Part shown: piece after piece, positions 33,835-44,176 of the stretch | Position numbering within the stretch: position 1 is the first letter of the stretch | Layout of the letters: every line of letters begins with the position of its first letter | DNA from: Echria macrotheca | Lineage: Eukaryota; Ascomycota; Sordariomycetes; Sordariales; Schizotheciaceae | DNA: 64,000 nt | Assembly (NCBI GenBank): GCA_030411725.1 | Contig: MU839831.1 | Span: 1,488,001-1,552,000, forward strand | Direction of reading: 5' to 3' | Notes under the pieces: generated by a model | Seen by the model: the letters and a program-made list of their open reading frames with translations, nothing else | The model's database searches: none | What the model was told of the DNA's origin: nothing | Translations under genes and position numbers: made by a program

Positions 33835-34986
33835 CCCAAGACGTTGGTCGCGAATTCGTGCAGTAATGTGTATTGGTACTTGATCCCCAGATTTGCCAAA
33901 TGACATCGTCAGTAAGGTGCTTGGGCTAGACTATGAAATCGAACTACCATTGTTGGCAGAGTCTTGCGTATTAATCCGTATACTAGAGTCAAAACCATCA
34001 ACGCTAAGACGTCACCATGCAAAATAAAACTGCGAATAGCTTCACCAGGGTTGTCGGTATCCGGCAACAAATACCCCGAATTCCGCGTCAGACTCGTGGT
34101 CGTTGCCCTAACCGTAACAGGCTGGTGGTGTTTGGACAAAGTCCGGACCGACCAGGCTCGGCAGGGCCAAATGCCAAACAGAAAGCGAAAGCGAGATTCC
34201 TGGCCCCTCGTAACCGTCGCTGATAGGCCTCAGCCCGGCGCGGGAATCGCAGCGCCCCACACGCGGCCTGTTCCCGTCTCGCGCCGGGGCTCTGGGATCG
34301 TGCAATTTGCACCAACATCTCTGGCCCGGAAACCCACCATTCCGCGGGCAGCCACTTCCAGGCACACCAGGCTCCGACAGCACAAACGAGCTTCCTTTAT
34401 GCAATTTTTTGTAAGCGGTGCGACCCCAACCCGTCTGGGCATCGGGTCGTTTCCGCGCTTTTCGGGGCTTCGGGGCTTCGGCACTGTGAGATGGGCCGTG
34501 TTCTTCCAGCTTCTTCCAAGAAAGTCCCAGGTGTCATTACCCCCCAGAATGGGACGAAGGAATACCAAAACGCTAGCGCGTATTGAGGGAGGGGGATGAT
34601 GGAAAAAACCTACCGCTATCCCGTGGTTTTTGTTCCTGTCAAAGGTTTTCGTCCATTATATTCTTTCGCTCTTTTGTGATGTTTCTTCGTGGACTGTGAA
34701 TTCTCGAGATCAAGAGCCTCGGCGACAAGTGGTGACAAGTTAACGACAACCAGCCAAGGCAAGCTTCTCCCCCAAAAGCCCCCCACTCAAGCCAAGCCTG
34801 CTTCCACCTCAGTCAGACATGTCGCGTCCACGTTTTTTTACGATTTTGCGACAGCATTTTGAGGACAAAGCTTTGGTGGTCGTGAGGTGATATGTATACC
34901 GGCCAATATGTCGCTGACACTATGCGCCATGGATGCTACAGGCAGAAGAGACCAAACCGAGGAGCTGGTTCGTCGATCCGAGATCG
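33835..34986. other. Intergenic/5' region of MFS transporter
   Basis: Contains a short direct repeat of CTTCGGGG near 34455-34480. No gene was recognised. The transporter could start at the upstream ATG 34933 instead of 34987. Confidence 0.4.
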
Positions 34987-36837
34987 ATGGCTGACGCGAG
35001 CCAACACTCGGCGGGAGGAACCGCTGCTGATGCGGCGACGACGTCGCAATCCAATAACCAACACACTCACCACGAGACGTCATCAGCATCAGCCCGCCGA
35101 CCCGACCTCGAGCTCCAGCGGCAAAAGTCGATCGAGCAGGCCATCGCCGAGGGCCACGATGCCGACATCCCCTCTGACATCGGCTACGTCCTCGACGAGG
35201 CCGGTGAGGAGAAGCGCCGCAAGTCCATCGCCGACCAGCGCCGCCGCTCGCTGACGCGCAAGCGCAGTCTCAGCCGCGCCAGCAGATCGCGCGATGTCGA
35301 AAAGGAGGCGGGTGCTGGTGTCGGCGCCGACACGGGGAGCGAGGTCAACGGCAAGGGCGAGGGCGAGGGCGGTACGACGTCGGACGACGAGGCCAACCTC
35401 GTATGGTGGGACGGCCCCGACGACCCCGCGAACCCGTACAACTGGCCGACGTGGATGAAGGTGCTCAACTGCGTCTTCGTCAGCCTGCTGACGCTCATCA
35501 CGCCGCTGGGCTCGTCGATATTCGCGCCGGGCGTGGCCCAGCTCATGGCCGAGTTCAAGTCGGACAACCTCGAGCTGGCCGCGTTCGTCGTGTCCGTCTA
35601 CGTGCTCGGCTTCGCCTTCGGACCGCTCCTGTTTGCGCCCCTGAGCGAGATCTACGGCCGGCTCATCGTCTACCATGTCTGCAACATCGGCTTCATCGCT
35701 TTCCTGATCGGCTGCGCGCTCGCGCCGTCGCTGGAAGCCTTGATCGTGTTCCGCTTCTTCTCGGGCGCTTTCGGCGCCTGCCCGCTGACCAACGGCGGCG
35801 GCACCATTGCCGACATGATCACCCAGGAGAAGCGGGCGGGCGCCATGGCCGCGTTCAGCATCGGTCCGCTCCTTGGGCCCATCATCGGACCAGTCGCGGG
35901 CGGCTTTCTGGCCGAGGCGAAGGGGTGGCGCTGGGTGTTCTGGCTCCTGGCCATCTTGGCCGGCACCTTGTCCATCTGCATGCTCGTCTTCGCCCGCGAG
36001 AGCTACGCCCCGGTGCTCCTGCAGCGCAAGACGGAACGTCTGCGCAAGGAGACCGGGAACGACTTGCTGCGGTCCAAGCTGGACGCCGGTCTCTCTGCCC
36101 AGGACTACTTCAAGCGCGGCATCATCCGGCCGCTCAAGCTTCTGACCAAGAGCCCGATGTGCATCATCTTTGCCATATACATCTCCATCATGTACGGATA
36201 CTTGTATCTCATGTTTACCAGCATCAGCTACGTCTTCACGGGTAACTACGGATTCAGCACCAGCATTGTCGGTTTGGTGTTCCTGGGGCTGGGCATTGGA
36301 TCGCTCACTGGCCTGTTCTTCTTCGGTGCCGTCAGCGACCGTACAATGAAAAGGCTCAAGGCTGAGGGGAAAGACCTCAAGCCGGAAGCTCGACTCACCA
36401 TGATGCCGCTGGCTGCTTTCCTCCTTCCGGCCGGATTCTTCATCTACGGCTGGACCGCAGAGAAGCACGTCCATTGGATCGTACCCATTCTCAGCCACAT
36501 TCCTATGTAAGTCCAAATCCTGCTTGCGATCTGTATTCGGTCTCTAACGATATCTAACAGCGGTTTCGCCATGGTCGTGTCGTTCATGGCCATCAGCATG
36601 GCGCTTGTGGATACCTTTACCCTTTATGCCGCATCTGCTCTCGCCGCGAATACCGTCGCTAGAAGTGTTTTTGGAGCTGTGCTTCCGCTATGCGGGTTGC
36701 AGATGTATAAAACTCTTGGTCTCGGCTGGGGCAACAGCTTGCTGGCTTTCATCTCACTGCCGCTGATTCCAGGATCCTTCTTGATTCTGAAGTATGGCGA
36801 GACGCTCAGGATTAAATATGCGATTAAAAACCTATAA
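34987..36837 (+). CDS. MFS transporter, DHA1-type multidrug/polyamine exporter
   Basis: Two exons (34987-36506, 36561-36837) with a 54-nt intron give 598 aa (616 aa if the ATG at 34933 is used). A long polar cytosolic N-terminus (1 to about 140) ends in the family motif WDGPDDPANPYNWPTWMK. About 12 hydrophobic helices follow, starting VLNCVFVSLLTLITPLGSSIF. Motif A-like PLSEIYGRLIVY sits after helix 2, and GPLLGPIIGPVAGGFL is the motif C of drug antiporters. FFFGAVSDRTMKRL is the second-half motif. Plasma-membrane H+ antiport of drugs or polyamines is the family role. The substrate is unknown. Confidence 0.9.
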
Positions 36838-37295
36838 ATGGGTGGGCATCTCGCTCGTTGACTGCCAGTTTTTGTATATTTCATTTATTAGCATTGCTGT
36901 AAGGCACGAGCATAGCTTCAAGAATTTTGTTATACTGTCCATTTTGACAAGGATGACCAGACATCTGAATCGACCCATAGCCTCGGCTATGACCATCCCG
37001 ACCCGGCGGACGCCGGGAGGTGCGGAGTAGTATTACCTAACACCCGAGTCCTTACGGATCACGAAGCTGGGGAAAAGGGCAAATATTCCATGTTGTGACC
37101 AAGAGTCGATTGTGCGGACCAAAGTTTATATGCAGAATAGGAGAAGAGATGCCCATCGCATCCTCCCACACCCTCAAACGCCTGCCCATGACACCCAAAC
37201 CGAGGAAATGATAGAATCCGACGACCGTACATCGACCGCGAGGACGGCACCGGACCGGTAGCTCGAACCCGGCTGTTCATTTGTCATGTTTCGTT
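36838..37295. other. Intergenic between convergent MFS and DUF1748 genes
   Basis: The 3' regions of two convergent genes. Nothing else was recognised. Confidence 0.5.
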
Positions 37296-37827
37296 CTAAC
37301 TCCGCCGTTCAAACCACCCGCTCGAGCTCGCGATGGCTACAGACTGGTCCATCACCCACTCGCCCACGTCGAGGTACTTATCGACCCATTCTCGGACGTT
37401 CTTGTTCTCGCCGGCCACTTTGTCTTTCTTCAACCTGGGTCTGGCCGATCCCCGAATGGGGCACCCGTTAGCTCCGGGGCTCGATGCGAGACTCGTTGAG
37501 AGATGCGGATAGCGCGCGACGGGAAAACTCACGTCAAGCCGGTTGACCGGTGCATTCCTGCAAGGAACGCGGAGACTGGACAACAAGGGTTAGCACTTCC
37601 ACAAGGCGACAGGAACCGGCGGACGTCGAGGCAAACTTACAGAGGACGGCGTCAAAGGCATAGTGAGTCAGTCGCCCCAGCTTCGACCACAACCCAAAAG
37701 TTAGCAAGTTGAGGAGCTGAGACGCAATTAATCAGACTCCATAGGGCCTCATCGACACTCGTGCGATCTGCCGACTTCGAACCGGACAGCGCAGAGTTGG
37801 CTCGGGAGGGGCTGTACGCACCACCAT
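37296..37827 (-). CDS. DUF1748 family small mitochondrial protein, four exons
   Basis: Four exons: 37822-37827 (only ATG GTG), 37641-37680, 37533-37575 and 37296-37440, giving 77 aa. Introns are 141, 65 and 92 nt, each with GT-AG ends and a GCTAAC branch site, and all phases agree. The protein reads MVLGRLTHYAFDAVLFSAFL, then AGMHRSTGLTPRLKKDKVAG, then ENKNVREWVDKYLDVGEWVM, and ends DQSVAIASSSGWFERRS. This is the compact fungal DUF1748 protein. From memory, the yeast member (YPR010C-A/Min8) is a mitochondrial inner-membrane protein linked to cytochrome c oxidase assembly. The hydrophobic segment DAVLFSAFLAG near the N-terminus fits a membrane anchor. It is divergent from pyruvate kinase. Confidence 0.88.
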
Positions 37828-38785
37828 CTTGACGATTCCGACGAAGTTCCGCGAAAAAAGTTTTCGTCTCGTTCGAGTAGCAAGCGTTCGCGATCGATAT
37901 GCGGACGCGAATTCGGCGGGATGCTTTTAGGTTTCGTGATAAGCTTTGGTGGCGGGGGAAACGCAATCGCGGCGGCTTGCGATCACAAGGTCGAATGACA
38001 CCTGGCTGGGCCCCTTGCGGCGGCAACCAGCGGGAGCTTGTTCCACCTGCTCACGTGCAGAATCACATGATCTCAACCAACCACAAGCGAAGCCGACCCA
38101 CCTGGACCCTCGATGATCAGCAATTGGTCCGTGCAAATTCAACCTCCGCGCACTTCGAGACGAAGGAGGGGCTGGTGGGGTCGCAGTGCGATTGCTGAGT
38201 GGGATGGTGAAGAAGAGGGGAGGGGAGCTTGCCCAAGCTCCAGGCTCGACGGGCTGGGTGTTGAACTTGGCTATTTTTTTCGCGCAACCACTTGGGACGA
38301 AAAAAAAGTCCAATTCCCTCAGCAGAATTTTCGACTCGCTCGTTCTGCCTCATCCCCGCCCTCCTGCTCCGGTCCCGCCTTTCTCTCCAGAGGAAGCATT
38401 GTTTACAGTGAGTCTCTTCCTTTTTCCGAGTTGGGGTGAGGGGTTTCGCTCTCTCGAGCATCTGCTGTGTTCCACGGACGTCACTGTCGTGGAGGGGCAC
38501 TTCTCAAATCGACTGCAAACCCGATATTGAAGCCTTGCTCTATTCTGCCGTTGCCCGACCCCCAATCTGACGTCCGGTGTCTTTCCCACTTGGCAAGCCC
38601 GATCTGCACCGGACTTCCCGAAGGCCGTTTCTTTTTTTCTACCCAGCCATCCCCGCTGTCGGAGGCTAGCTTGCTGATAAAATTGCCCGGCCAGACAGAC
38701 CTACTTCCTCCCTCTTCACCCTCGATCGTCGCTCTCCCTAACAACACCAACCACGTCTCGATTTCTCAGGAACCGCTGTTAGAAA
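37828..38785. promoter_or_regulatory. Divergent promoter region, DUF1748 gene and pyruvate kinase
   Basis: A 958-nt region between two head-to-head genes, one glycolytic and one probably mitochondrial. The pyruvate-kinase side is pyrimidine-rich (about 38335-38430 and 38690-38730), typical of strongly expressed fungal glycolytic genes. Individual regulatory sites could not be identified by eye. Confidence 0.45.
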
Positions 38786-40611
38786 ATGGCGGCCACAGCT
38801 CTTGACCACCTCCAGCTCGGTGGCAGAATTGACTGGCTTGCCCAGCTCGATACCGCGTTCCAGCCCCAGCGCAACCTCCGCCGGACTTCGATCATCTGTA
38901 CCATTGGTCCCAAGACGAACTCGGTTGAGGCTATCAACAAGCTCCGTGAGGCTGGCCTTAATGTTGTCCGCATGAACTTCTCCCACGGCAGCTACGAATA
39001 TCACCGTGCGTCCCCATAGTTGGGCTCCGATTCGAGTGCTGACACAAGCTATAGAGTCCGTCATTGACAATGCCCGCGAGGCCGAGAGGGTCCAGAAGGG
39101 CCGCCAGATTGCTATTGCTCTGGACACCAAGGGTCCCGAGATTCGGACGGGTAACACCAAGGGCGACGCCGATATCCCGATCTCGGCTGGCACCATCATG
39201 AACTTCACCACCGACGAGAAGTACGCTACTTCGTGCGATACTGAGAACATGTGAGGAATCTGTTTCCGGCGCTTTTGACCTTGTCTGACCCCCCGTAGGT
39301 ACGTCGACTACAAGAACATCACCAAGGTGATCGAGCCTGGGCGTATTATCTACGTGGACGACGGCGTCTTGGCATTTGAGGTGCTCGAGGTTGTGGACGA
39401 CAAGACCGTCAAGGTGAAGGCTCGCAACAATGGCTACATTTCCTCGCGAAAGGGCGTCAATCTGCCCAACACCGATGTCGATCTGCCCGCTTTGTCCGAG
39501 AAGGACAAGAACGACCTCCGGTTTGGTGTCAAGAACAATGTCGACATGGTCTTTGCCTGTACGTGCTGCATTATCGGTCGATGATATGGCGCTAACGGTG
39601 TATAGCGTTTATTCGAAGGGGTCAGGATATCAAGGATATCCGCGAGGTTCTCGGTCCCGATGGCCGCCACATCCAGATCATCGCCAAGATCGAGAACCGG
39701 CAAGGTCTCAACAACTTTGCCGAGATCCTGGCTGAGACTGATGGCGTCATGGTTGCCCGTGGTGATTTGGGTATTGAGATTCCCGCCGCCGAGGTGTTTG
39801 CGGCACAGAAGAAGATCATTGCCATGTGCAACATCGCGGGCAAGCCCGTTATTTGCGCTACCCAGATGCTCGAGTCCATGATCAAGAACCCGCGCCCCAC
39901 CAGAGCCGAGATCAGCGACGTCGGCAATGCCGTGACTGACGGCGCCGACTGTGTCATGGTATGACCTATCTCTAACATAAAAAGGATTTCGCTAACTGTC
40001 TGGTAGCTTTCCGGTGAGACGGCCAAGGGTAACTATCCCAACGAGGCTGTCCGTGAGATGAGTGAGACGTGCCTGAAGGCCGAGAATTCGATTCCCTACG
40101 TCAACCACTTTGAGGAGATGTGCACATTGGTCAAGCGCCCGGTTTCGATAGTTGAGTCCTGCGCCATGTCGGCCGTGCGGGCCTCCCTTGACCTCAACGC
40201 TGCTGCTGTTTTCGTCCTGTCGACGTCCGGAGTGTCTGCGCGTCTCCTCTCCAAGTATCGCCCCGTCTGCCCGATTATCATGATCACCCGCAACGCCTCT
40301 GCGTCGCGATACGCCCACTTGTACCGTGGCGTGTATCCCTTCCTGTTCCCCGAGGCGAAGCCCGATTTCACCAAGGTTAACTGGCAGGAGGATGTGGACC
40401 GCCGCATTAAGTGGGGCTTGAAGCATGCCATTGATCTCGGTATTCTTGCCGAGGGCGAGACCGTTGTGGTTGTCCAGGGCTGGAAGGTGAGATATCACGC
40501 ATCTAGAGGTGTTGAGAAAGAGCTAACAGTTGATAGGGTGGTATGGGCAATACCAACACCATGCGTATCGTCAAGGCTGACGTGCAGCATCTTGGAATTG
40601 GCCAGGAGTAA
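38786..40611 (+). CDS. pki1: Pyruvate kinase
   Basis: Six exons (38786-39005, 39055-39250, 39299-39558, 39606-39958, 40007-40486, 40537-40611) give 527 aa, the normal fungal length. It converts phosphoenolpyruvate and ADP to pyruvate and ATP in the cytosol. Visible signatures are RRTSIICTIGPKTNSVEAIN, then VVRMNFSHGSYEYH and ALDTKGPEIRTG. The active-site signature IIAKIENRQGLNNFAEIL carries the catalytic lysine. VMVARGDLGIEIP holds metal ligands, and ATQMLESMIKNPRPTRAE and LSGETAKGNYP follow. The protein ends MRIVKADVQHLGIGQE. Introns are 43-50 nt. Start context is AAAATGGCG. Confidence 0.97.
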
Positions 40612-41453
40612 GTGGAGGATAACAGATGATCCACGAACTTGGGAGATGGGTGGGTAGTTTATCAATGGTTGCTTGGGCGAAACAATAGACGTGATTACAA
40701 GGCATGAATCAGACTCGTTTGGAACTTCTGACATTCTGCGGTTTGCCTTGCCGTGTGCGCACATAGAACGTTGCCTGGAACCTGTGGTCGTTGTGGTGAG
40801 TGTCGCCCTAGTGATTCGGCAGCATTATATGCCGACTGCGGCTCATCCATTCTCTGTGTGGGACGTGCTATGAACAGAACCAGCATTTCTAGTGAGTACT
40901 TCACCGATATTACGACGGCAGGATCCTAGCAACATGGTTCTACTGTTCTGACAAGTGTCCCTGGAGTTTACCTTGGATTAGGACTTGGATGGTAGATAAG
41001 CACAGTCACTGACATCCCCTCTCTGGGTGGTGGTCTGGGATATCCTCGAGGAAGAGGATCGGGGGTTGGTTTGGTTTGCTAGGTGGGAGGTGAGGTCGAA
41101 GGGGTTGTTGAGGTTTTTGAGGGTCGTGGTTATGGCGCGGCAGGGGTTCTTGGAGGGTGTGGGGGAAGGGGAGAGGGAGTTGGAGGGGGTGGCGAGGAGC
41201 GTGGATAGGTTGTTTTGTTGGGTTGGTGGAGTGGGAGTTTGGAGGGGACACGGAGGTTTTGGATCGGTATTTGGGGGATGTGGAGGGGCGGTGTTTGTTT
41301 TCTTAAGCTTGGTCATGGAGTGGTTTGGTGTTTGTTGTGTTGGTGACCTCGGAGCTGGGCATGAGAAGAAAGGGGGCTGAGCTTGTGCAACGCCGATTGT
41401 GTGAGGCCAGCGCAATATGGGTGCGCAATAAGTTACCATCTTTATATCACACA
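40612..41453. other. Strand-skewed intergenic region with a Ser/Thr/Pro-rich open frame
   Basis: The plus strand from about 41030 to 41380 is almost devoid of C and very rich in G and T. The minus strand carries an open frame, described separately as a doubtful CDS. No other feature was recognised. Confidence 0.4.
40978..41316 (-). CDS. Doubtful 112-aa Ser/Thr/Pro/Asn-rich protein
   Basis: An open frame from the ATG at 41316 begins MTKLKKTNTAPPHPPNTDPK and ends QRGDVSDCAYLPSKS. It is low complexity until about residue 70, then more balanced (NPCRAITTTLKNLNNPFDL). No family was recognised. The frame is open partly because the strand is C/A-rich, so it may be chance. The frame also stays open 5' towards the tRNA-Gly gene on the opposite strand, which argues for composition rather than selection. 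Confidence 0.22.
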   Translation of the reverse strand: MTKLKKTNTAPPHPPNTDPKPPCPLQTPTPPTQQNNLSTLLATPSNSLSPSPTPSKNPCRAITTTLKNLNNPFDLTSHLANQTNPRSSSSRISQTTTQRGDVSDCAYLPSKS

Positions 41454-41524
41454 GCGTCAGTGGTTTAGTGGTAAAATCCATCGTTGCCATCGATGGGCCC
41501 CGCGTTCGATTCGCGGCTGACGCA
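41454..41524 (+). tRNA. tRNA-Gly (GCC), intronless
   Basis: 71 nt. Acceptor GCGTCAG (41454-41460) pairs with CTGACGC, followed by discriminator A at 41524. The D arm is a short GGTTTAGTGGT loop. The anticodon stem CATCG/CGATG encloses TTGCCAT with GCC at 41486-41488. The T arm is CCGCG TTCGATT CGCGG. This is a canonical eukaryotic tRNA-Gly. Confidence 0.95.
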
Positions 41525-42184
41525 TCGAGAACTCATCTTGAGTGCAGTTCATTTTTGCTGTCTGGTGGAGTTTGTTTGGTGGGGGCGGGGACTCAGGGGC
41601 TGAAGGAGAGCATGCAGAGGGGGCCGGAATGTGGTGTTGAGAGCTGATCGGTATTTCGTACATTCTCGTTAATGTTTCCAGAAAAGAGATAAAGTCCCAT
41701 GCAATGCGTTGCGGCTATTTTACCTTTTGCTTTCCAGGTCGCTGGAACATCAGTCCCGGTTGTGATCCGATGACAGCTGCAGGCAGTCGATGCCGCTAAA
41801 CGCACAGACTTCCGGCGTAGTGGGTCATCCGTCCAAAGCTTCGACCAATCATGTCCTGCCGTTTTGGGCTGCAGGTCTCAGCGCAGCAGCACATGTCAGC
41901 TCCCCGTGAGCGCGTCTGCTGAGCTGGCGAATCCAGGCATCGATGTCATTCTCCAACGTCGACTCTCCGACCACGCTGCTGCCAATTCTTCTGTTACGGC
42001 TCGTGGGCTCTTCTGACACAAGATTACGCTCGATCGGGAACAGCTGCCACTCCATTTACTACAAACTAGCGTGCAACGGTGGGTGCATCTTGTCCTCTCG
42101 TGTTTGTTGCTGGCGATCCCATTTAACAAGAATCCAGGACCCATAATACCACGGACAGCACGCATACCCCGATAATAATGCGAT
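41525..42184. other. Intergenic, nothing recognised
   Basis: Between tRNA-Gly and the coiled-coil gene. No supported feature. Confidence 0.45.
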
Positions 42185-44176
42185 ATGACTTCCAAATCCT
42201 CCTTTCTACCGCGAATCTCCCTCCAGCGCGGTGATGCTCCCGTTCTCCCTCTCTACAACCAGTCGAGCGCGATCCGCAAGAAGCCCAGCGAGTATGACTT
42301 GGCAGAGCTATCGCCGCGTCCCGACGAAGGGATACAACCCGATCGAAGATTCTCCGCGTACGACCGGCGAAGTGATTCTCCATCTGCGGCATTCAGCGAC
42401 AAGGCAAGCACTGCCGGCTCCGACTCTAAGAACAAGGGCAGGCAGCGGGTTCTCTTCGCCGGACCACCCCCGCCCATAGCAACATCACGCATCCTTTACA
42501 GGGACGAAGAGGATCGGGATAGGTCGCCGCCTGCGCGCGGCTTAGATGCCTCGTCCCTTGTTCGAAACATTAACAGCGTCCTGTTCGATCGGTCACCGAG
42601 CCGAGGGAAGAGCACGGTACATGAATACGAACCCGATACCGTCTGGCGAAACCTCCAACGCCGGGAACGCACGCTACAGAAAGAGCTTCAGCTGCTTCTA
42701 GATGCCCAGTCGGCCGGGTTAGAAGCGAACCTCGACCCGACGGCCGCCGCAACCCGGTCCGATGCGAGCGACGCCGGCAGCAGTACTACCGCGTCCACCA
42801 TACGGCGTTCCCACGTTACCTTTGAGGAACCCATTCGTGCTACACCGTCAGGCGAGATCATTCCTGTACGACAGCCCCGTCGTAAGCCGATCGGTTTGCG
42901 TGCTGCCAGAGCGGGTATTGGTAAGAACATCATGCTCCTTGCGGACCTCAAGGCAGAGGAGGACGCCAACCTCACGGCCGCGTTGAGCACCCGTAAGAAG
43001 GCTCTCGCGCTTCTGCGGAAGCTTTCGTCCCGCGAGGAGGGAATTAAGGAAGAACTGAGGGTACTCGAAGGTGAGGAGGACGAACCGCTTACGCGCGAAC
43101 TGAAGGAGCTTGGAGAGGAGCACGAGGGTGTCACGGCGGAAATTGCAGAGCTTGAAGAGCGCCTCGTGGGTCTACGGAACCGTAAACGATGGCTCAGCGC
43201 ACGGATCGAAGATGTGAGAAGCCGGCGCGAGGCCGGCTTGAGTGGCTACAAGGGTGCCTTGAGAGAAGTCGAGAACAGGCTGTCGTCATTGTTGACTAGG
43301 CCGCCAGTTAAGCCATTGGACGTGGACGCTATTGTGGGCGAGCATGGTCAACAACTGGGAGACCATGAGGTTGAGCAGTCACCTGGCGGCGCTGAATTTC
43401 TCCGCATGCTGCCTGAACGACGGACGGTGGAGATGGCCAGGGATTGGTGGGAAACCGAGGTGGCCATTCTGGAACGGCGCAAGTCAGAAGTGGACAGGGA
43501 ACGCACGGCGCTCGAGCAAGGCGTGCAGGTGTGGAATGACGCCATCAGGCTGGTGGCAGACTTCGAGGCCGATTTGCGACGGGAGATGAAGGCCGGCCTG
43601 TCCGGCGGGGTAGACCAGGCCAGCACGACGCCCGAGGAGGCAATGCGCTCTCAGCTGGGCAGAATGTCTACCATCATGAAAGCTTTGGAAGACAGTCAAC
43701 ACGTCGCCGAAGTAAATGGATGGAACCTGCTCATATGCGCCATCGGCGCAGAGCTGGAGGCGTTCACACAGGGCCAACGCATGCTAGACGAGGCACTCCG
43801 CGGTTCTTTGGTAGATGTGGATGGCAGTGCCCATAGTGACAAGAGCGAGGAAGACGAAAGGACACCACAGCTTGGACGGTCGATGAACTTTACGAGAGCC
43901 TCGGCCGTGATTGGGAGTAACATGAGGAACTCGGGCAGTCTCCGGGGTTCTGATGTTTTCAAGAATGAATCGGCAAGTCCTGGGCCGGGCACCAAGGGGA
44001 AACCGGCAACCTTGGTGGATATCGATAAAGAAGGTGACAACGAGGTGCCTGCGGATTTGCTGGTTGCAGAGCCCCAGGACCATGGAAGCCCAACATTGAG
44101 CAGAGACGACAGCGAGAACGAGGTGCCGCCCGAGTTCCTGGCTCAGCACCACGGCGACGACTCGGAGATGGAGTAA
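42185..44176 (+). CDS. Coiled-coil protein, Atg28-like
   Basis: An intronless frame of 663 aa. The N-terminus has EYDLAELSPRPDEGIQPDRR and RVLFAGPPPPIATSRILYRD, segments I associate with proteins annotated as fungal autophagy-related protein 28. Coiled coils lie at about 155-185 (WRNLQRRERTLQKELQLLLD) and 255-365 (LRKLSSREEGIKEELRVLEG). A conserved-looking region near 400-465 (FLRMLPERRTVEMARDWWET) follows. The C-terminal 150 residues are acidic, Ser-rich and disordered, ending in HGDDSEME. Atg28 was described for pexophagy in Komagataella. Equivalence here rests on remembered similarity and could be wrong; the coiled-coil nature is certain. Confidence 0.6.
   Translation: MTSKSSFLPRISLQRGDAPVLPLYNQSSAIRKKPSEYDLAELSPRPDEGIQPDRRFSAYDRRSDSPSAAFSDKASTAGSDSKNKGRQRVLFAGPPPPIATSRILYRDEEDRDRSPPARGLDASSLVRNINSVLFDRSPSRGKSTVHEYEPDTVWRNLQRRERTLQKELQLLLDAQSAGLEANLDPTAAATRSDASDAGSSTTASTIRRSHVTFEEPIRATPSGEIIPVRQPRRKPIGLRAARAGIGKNIMLLADLKAEEDANLTAALSTRKKALALLRKLSSREEGIKEELRVLEGEEDEPLTRELKELGEEHEGVTAEIAELEERLVGLRNRKRWLSARIEDVRSRREAGLSGYKGALREVENRLSSLLTRPPVKPLDVDAIVGEHGQQLGDHEVEQSPGGAEFLRMLPERRTVEMARDWWETEVAILERRKSEVDRERTALEQGVQVWNDAIRLVADFEADLRREMKAGLSGGVDQASTTPEEAMRSQLGRMSTIMKALEDSQHVAEVNGWNLLICAIGAELEAFTQGQRMLDEALRGSLVDVDGSAHSDKSEEDERTPQLGRSMNFTRASAVIGSNMRNSGSLRGSDVFKNESASPGPGTKGKPATLVDIDKEGDNEVPADLLVAEPQDHGSPTLSRDDSENEVPPEFLAQHHGDDSEME

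Noticed and set aside
35089..36516. 475-codon minus-strand open frame
   Set aside because: Antisense to the MFS transporter; no domains, composition is a shadow of its codon bias.
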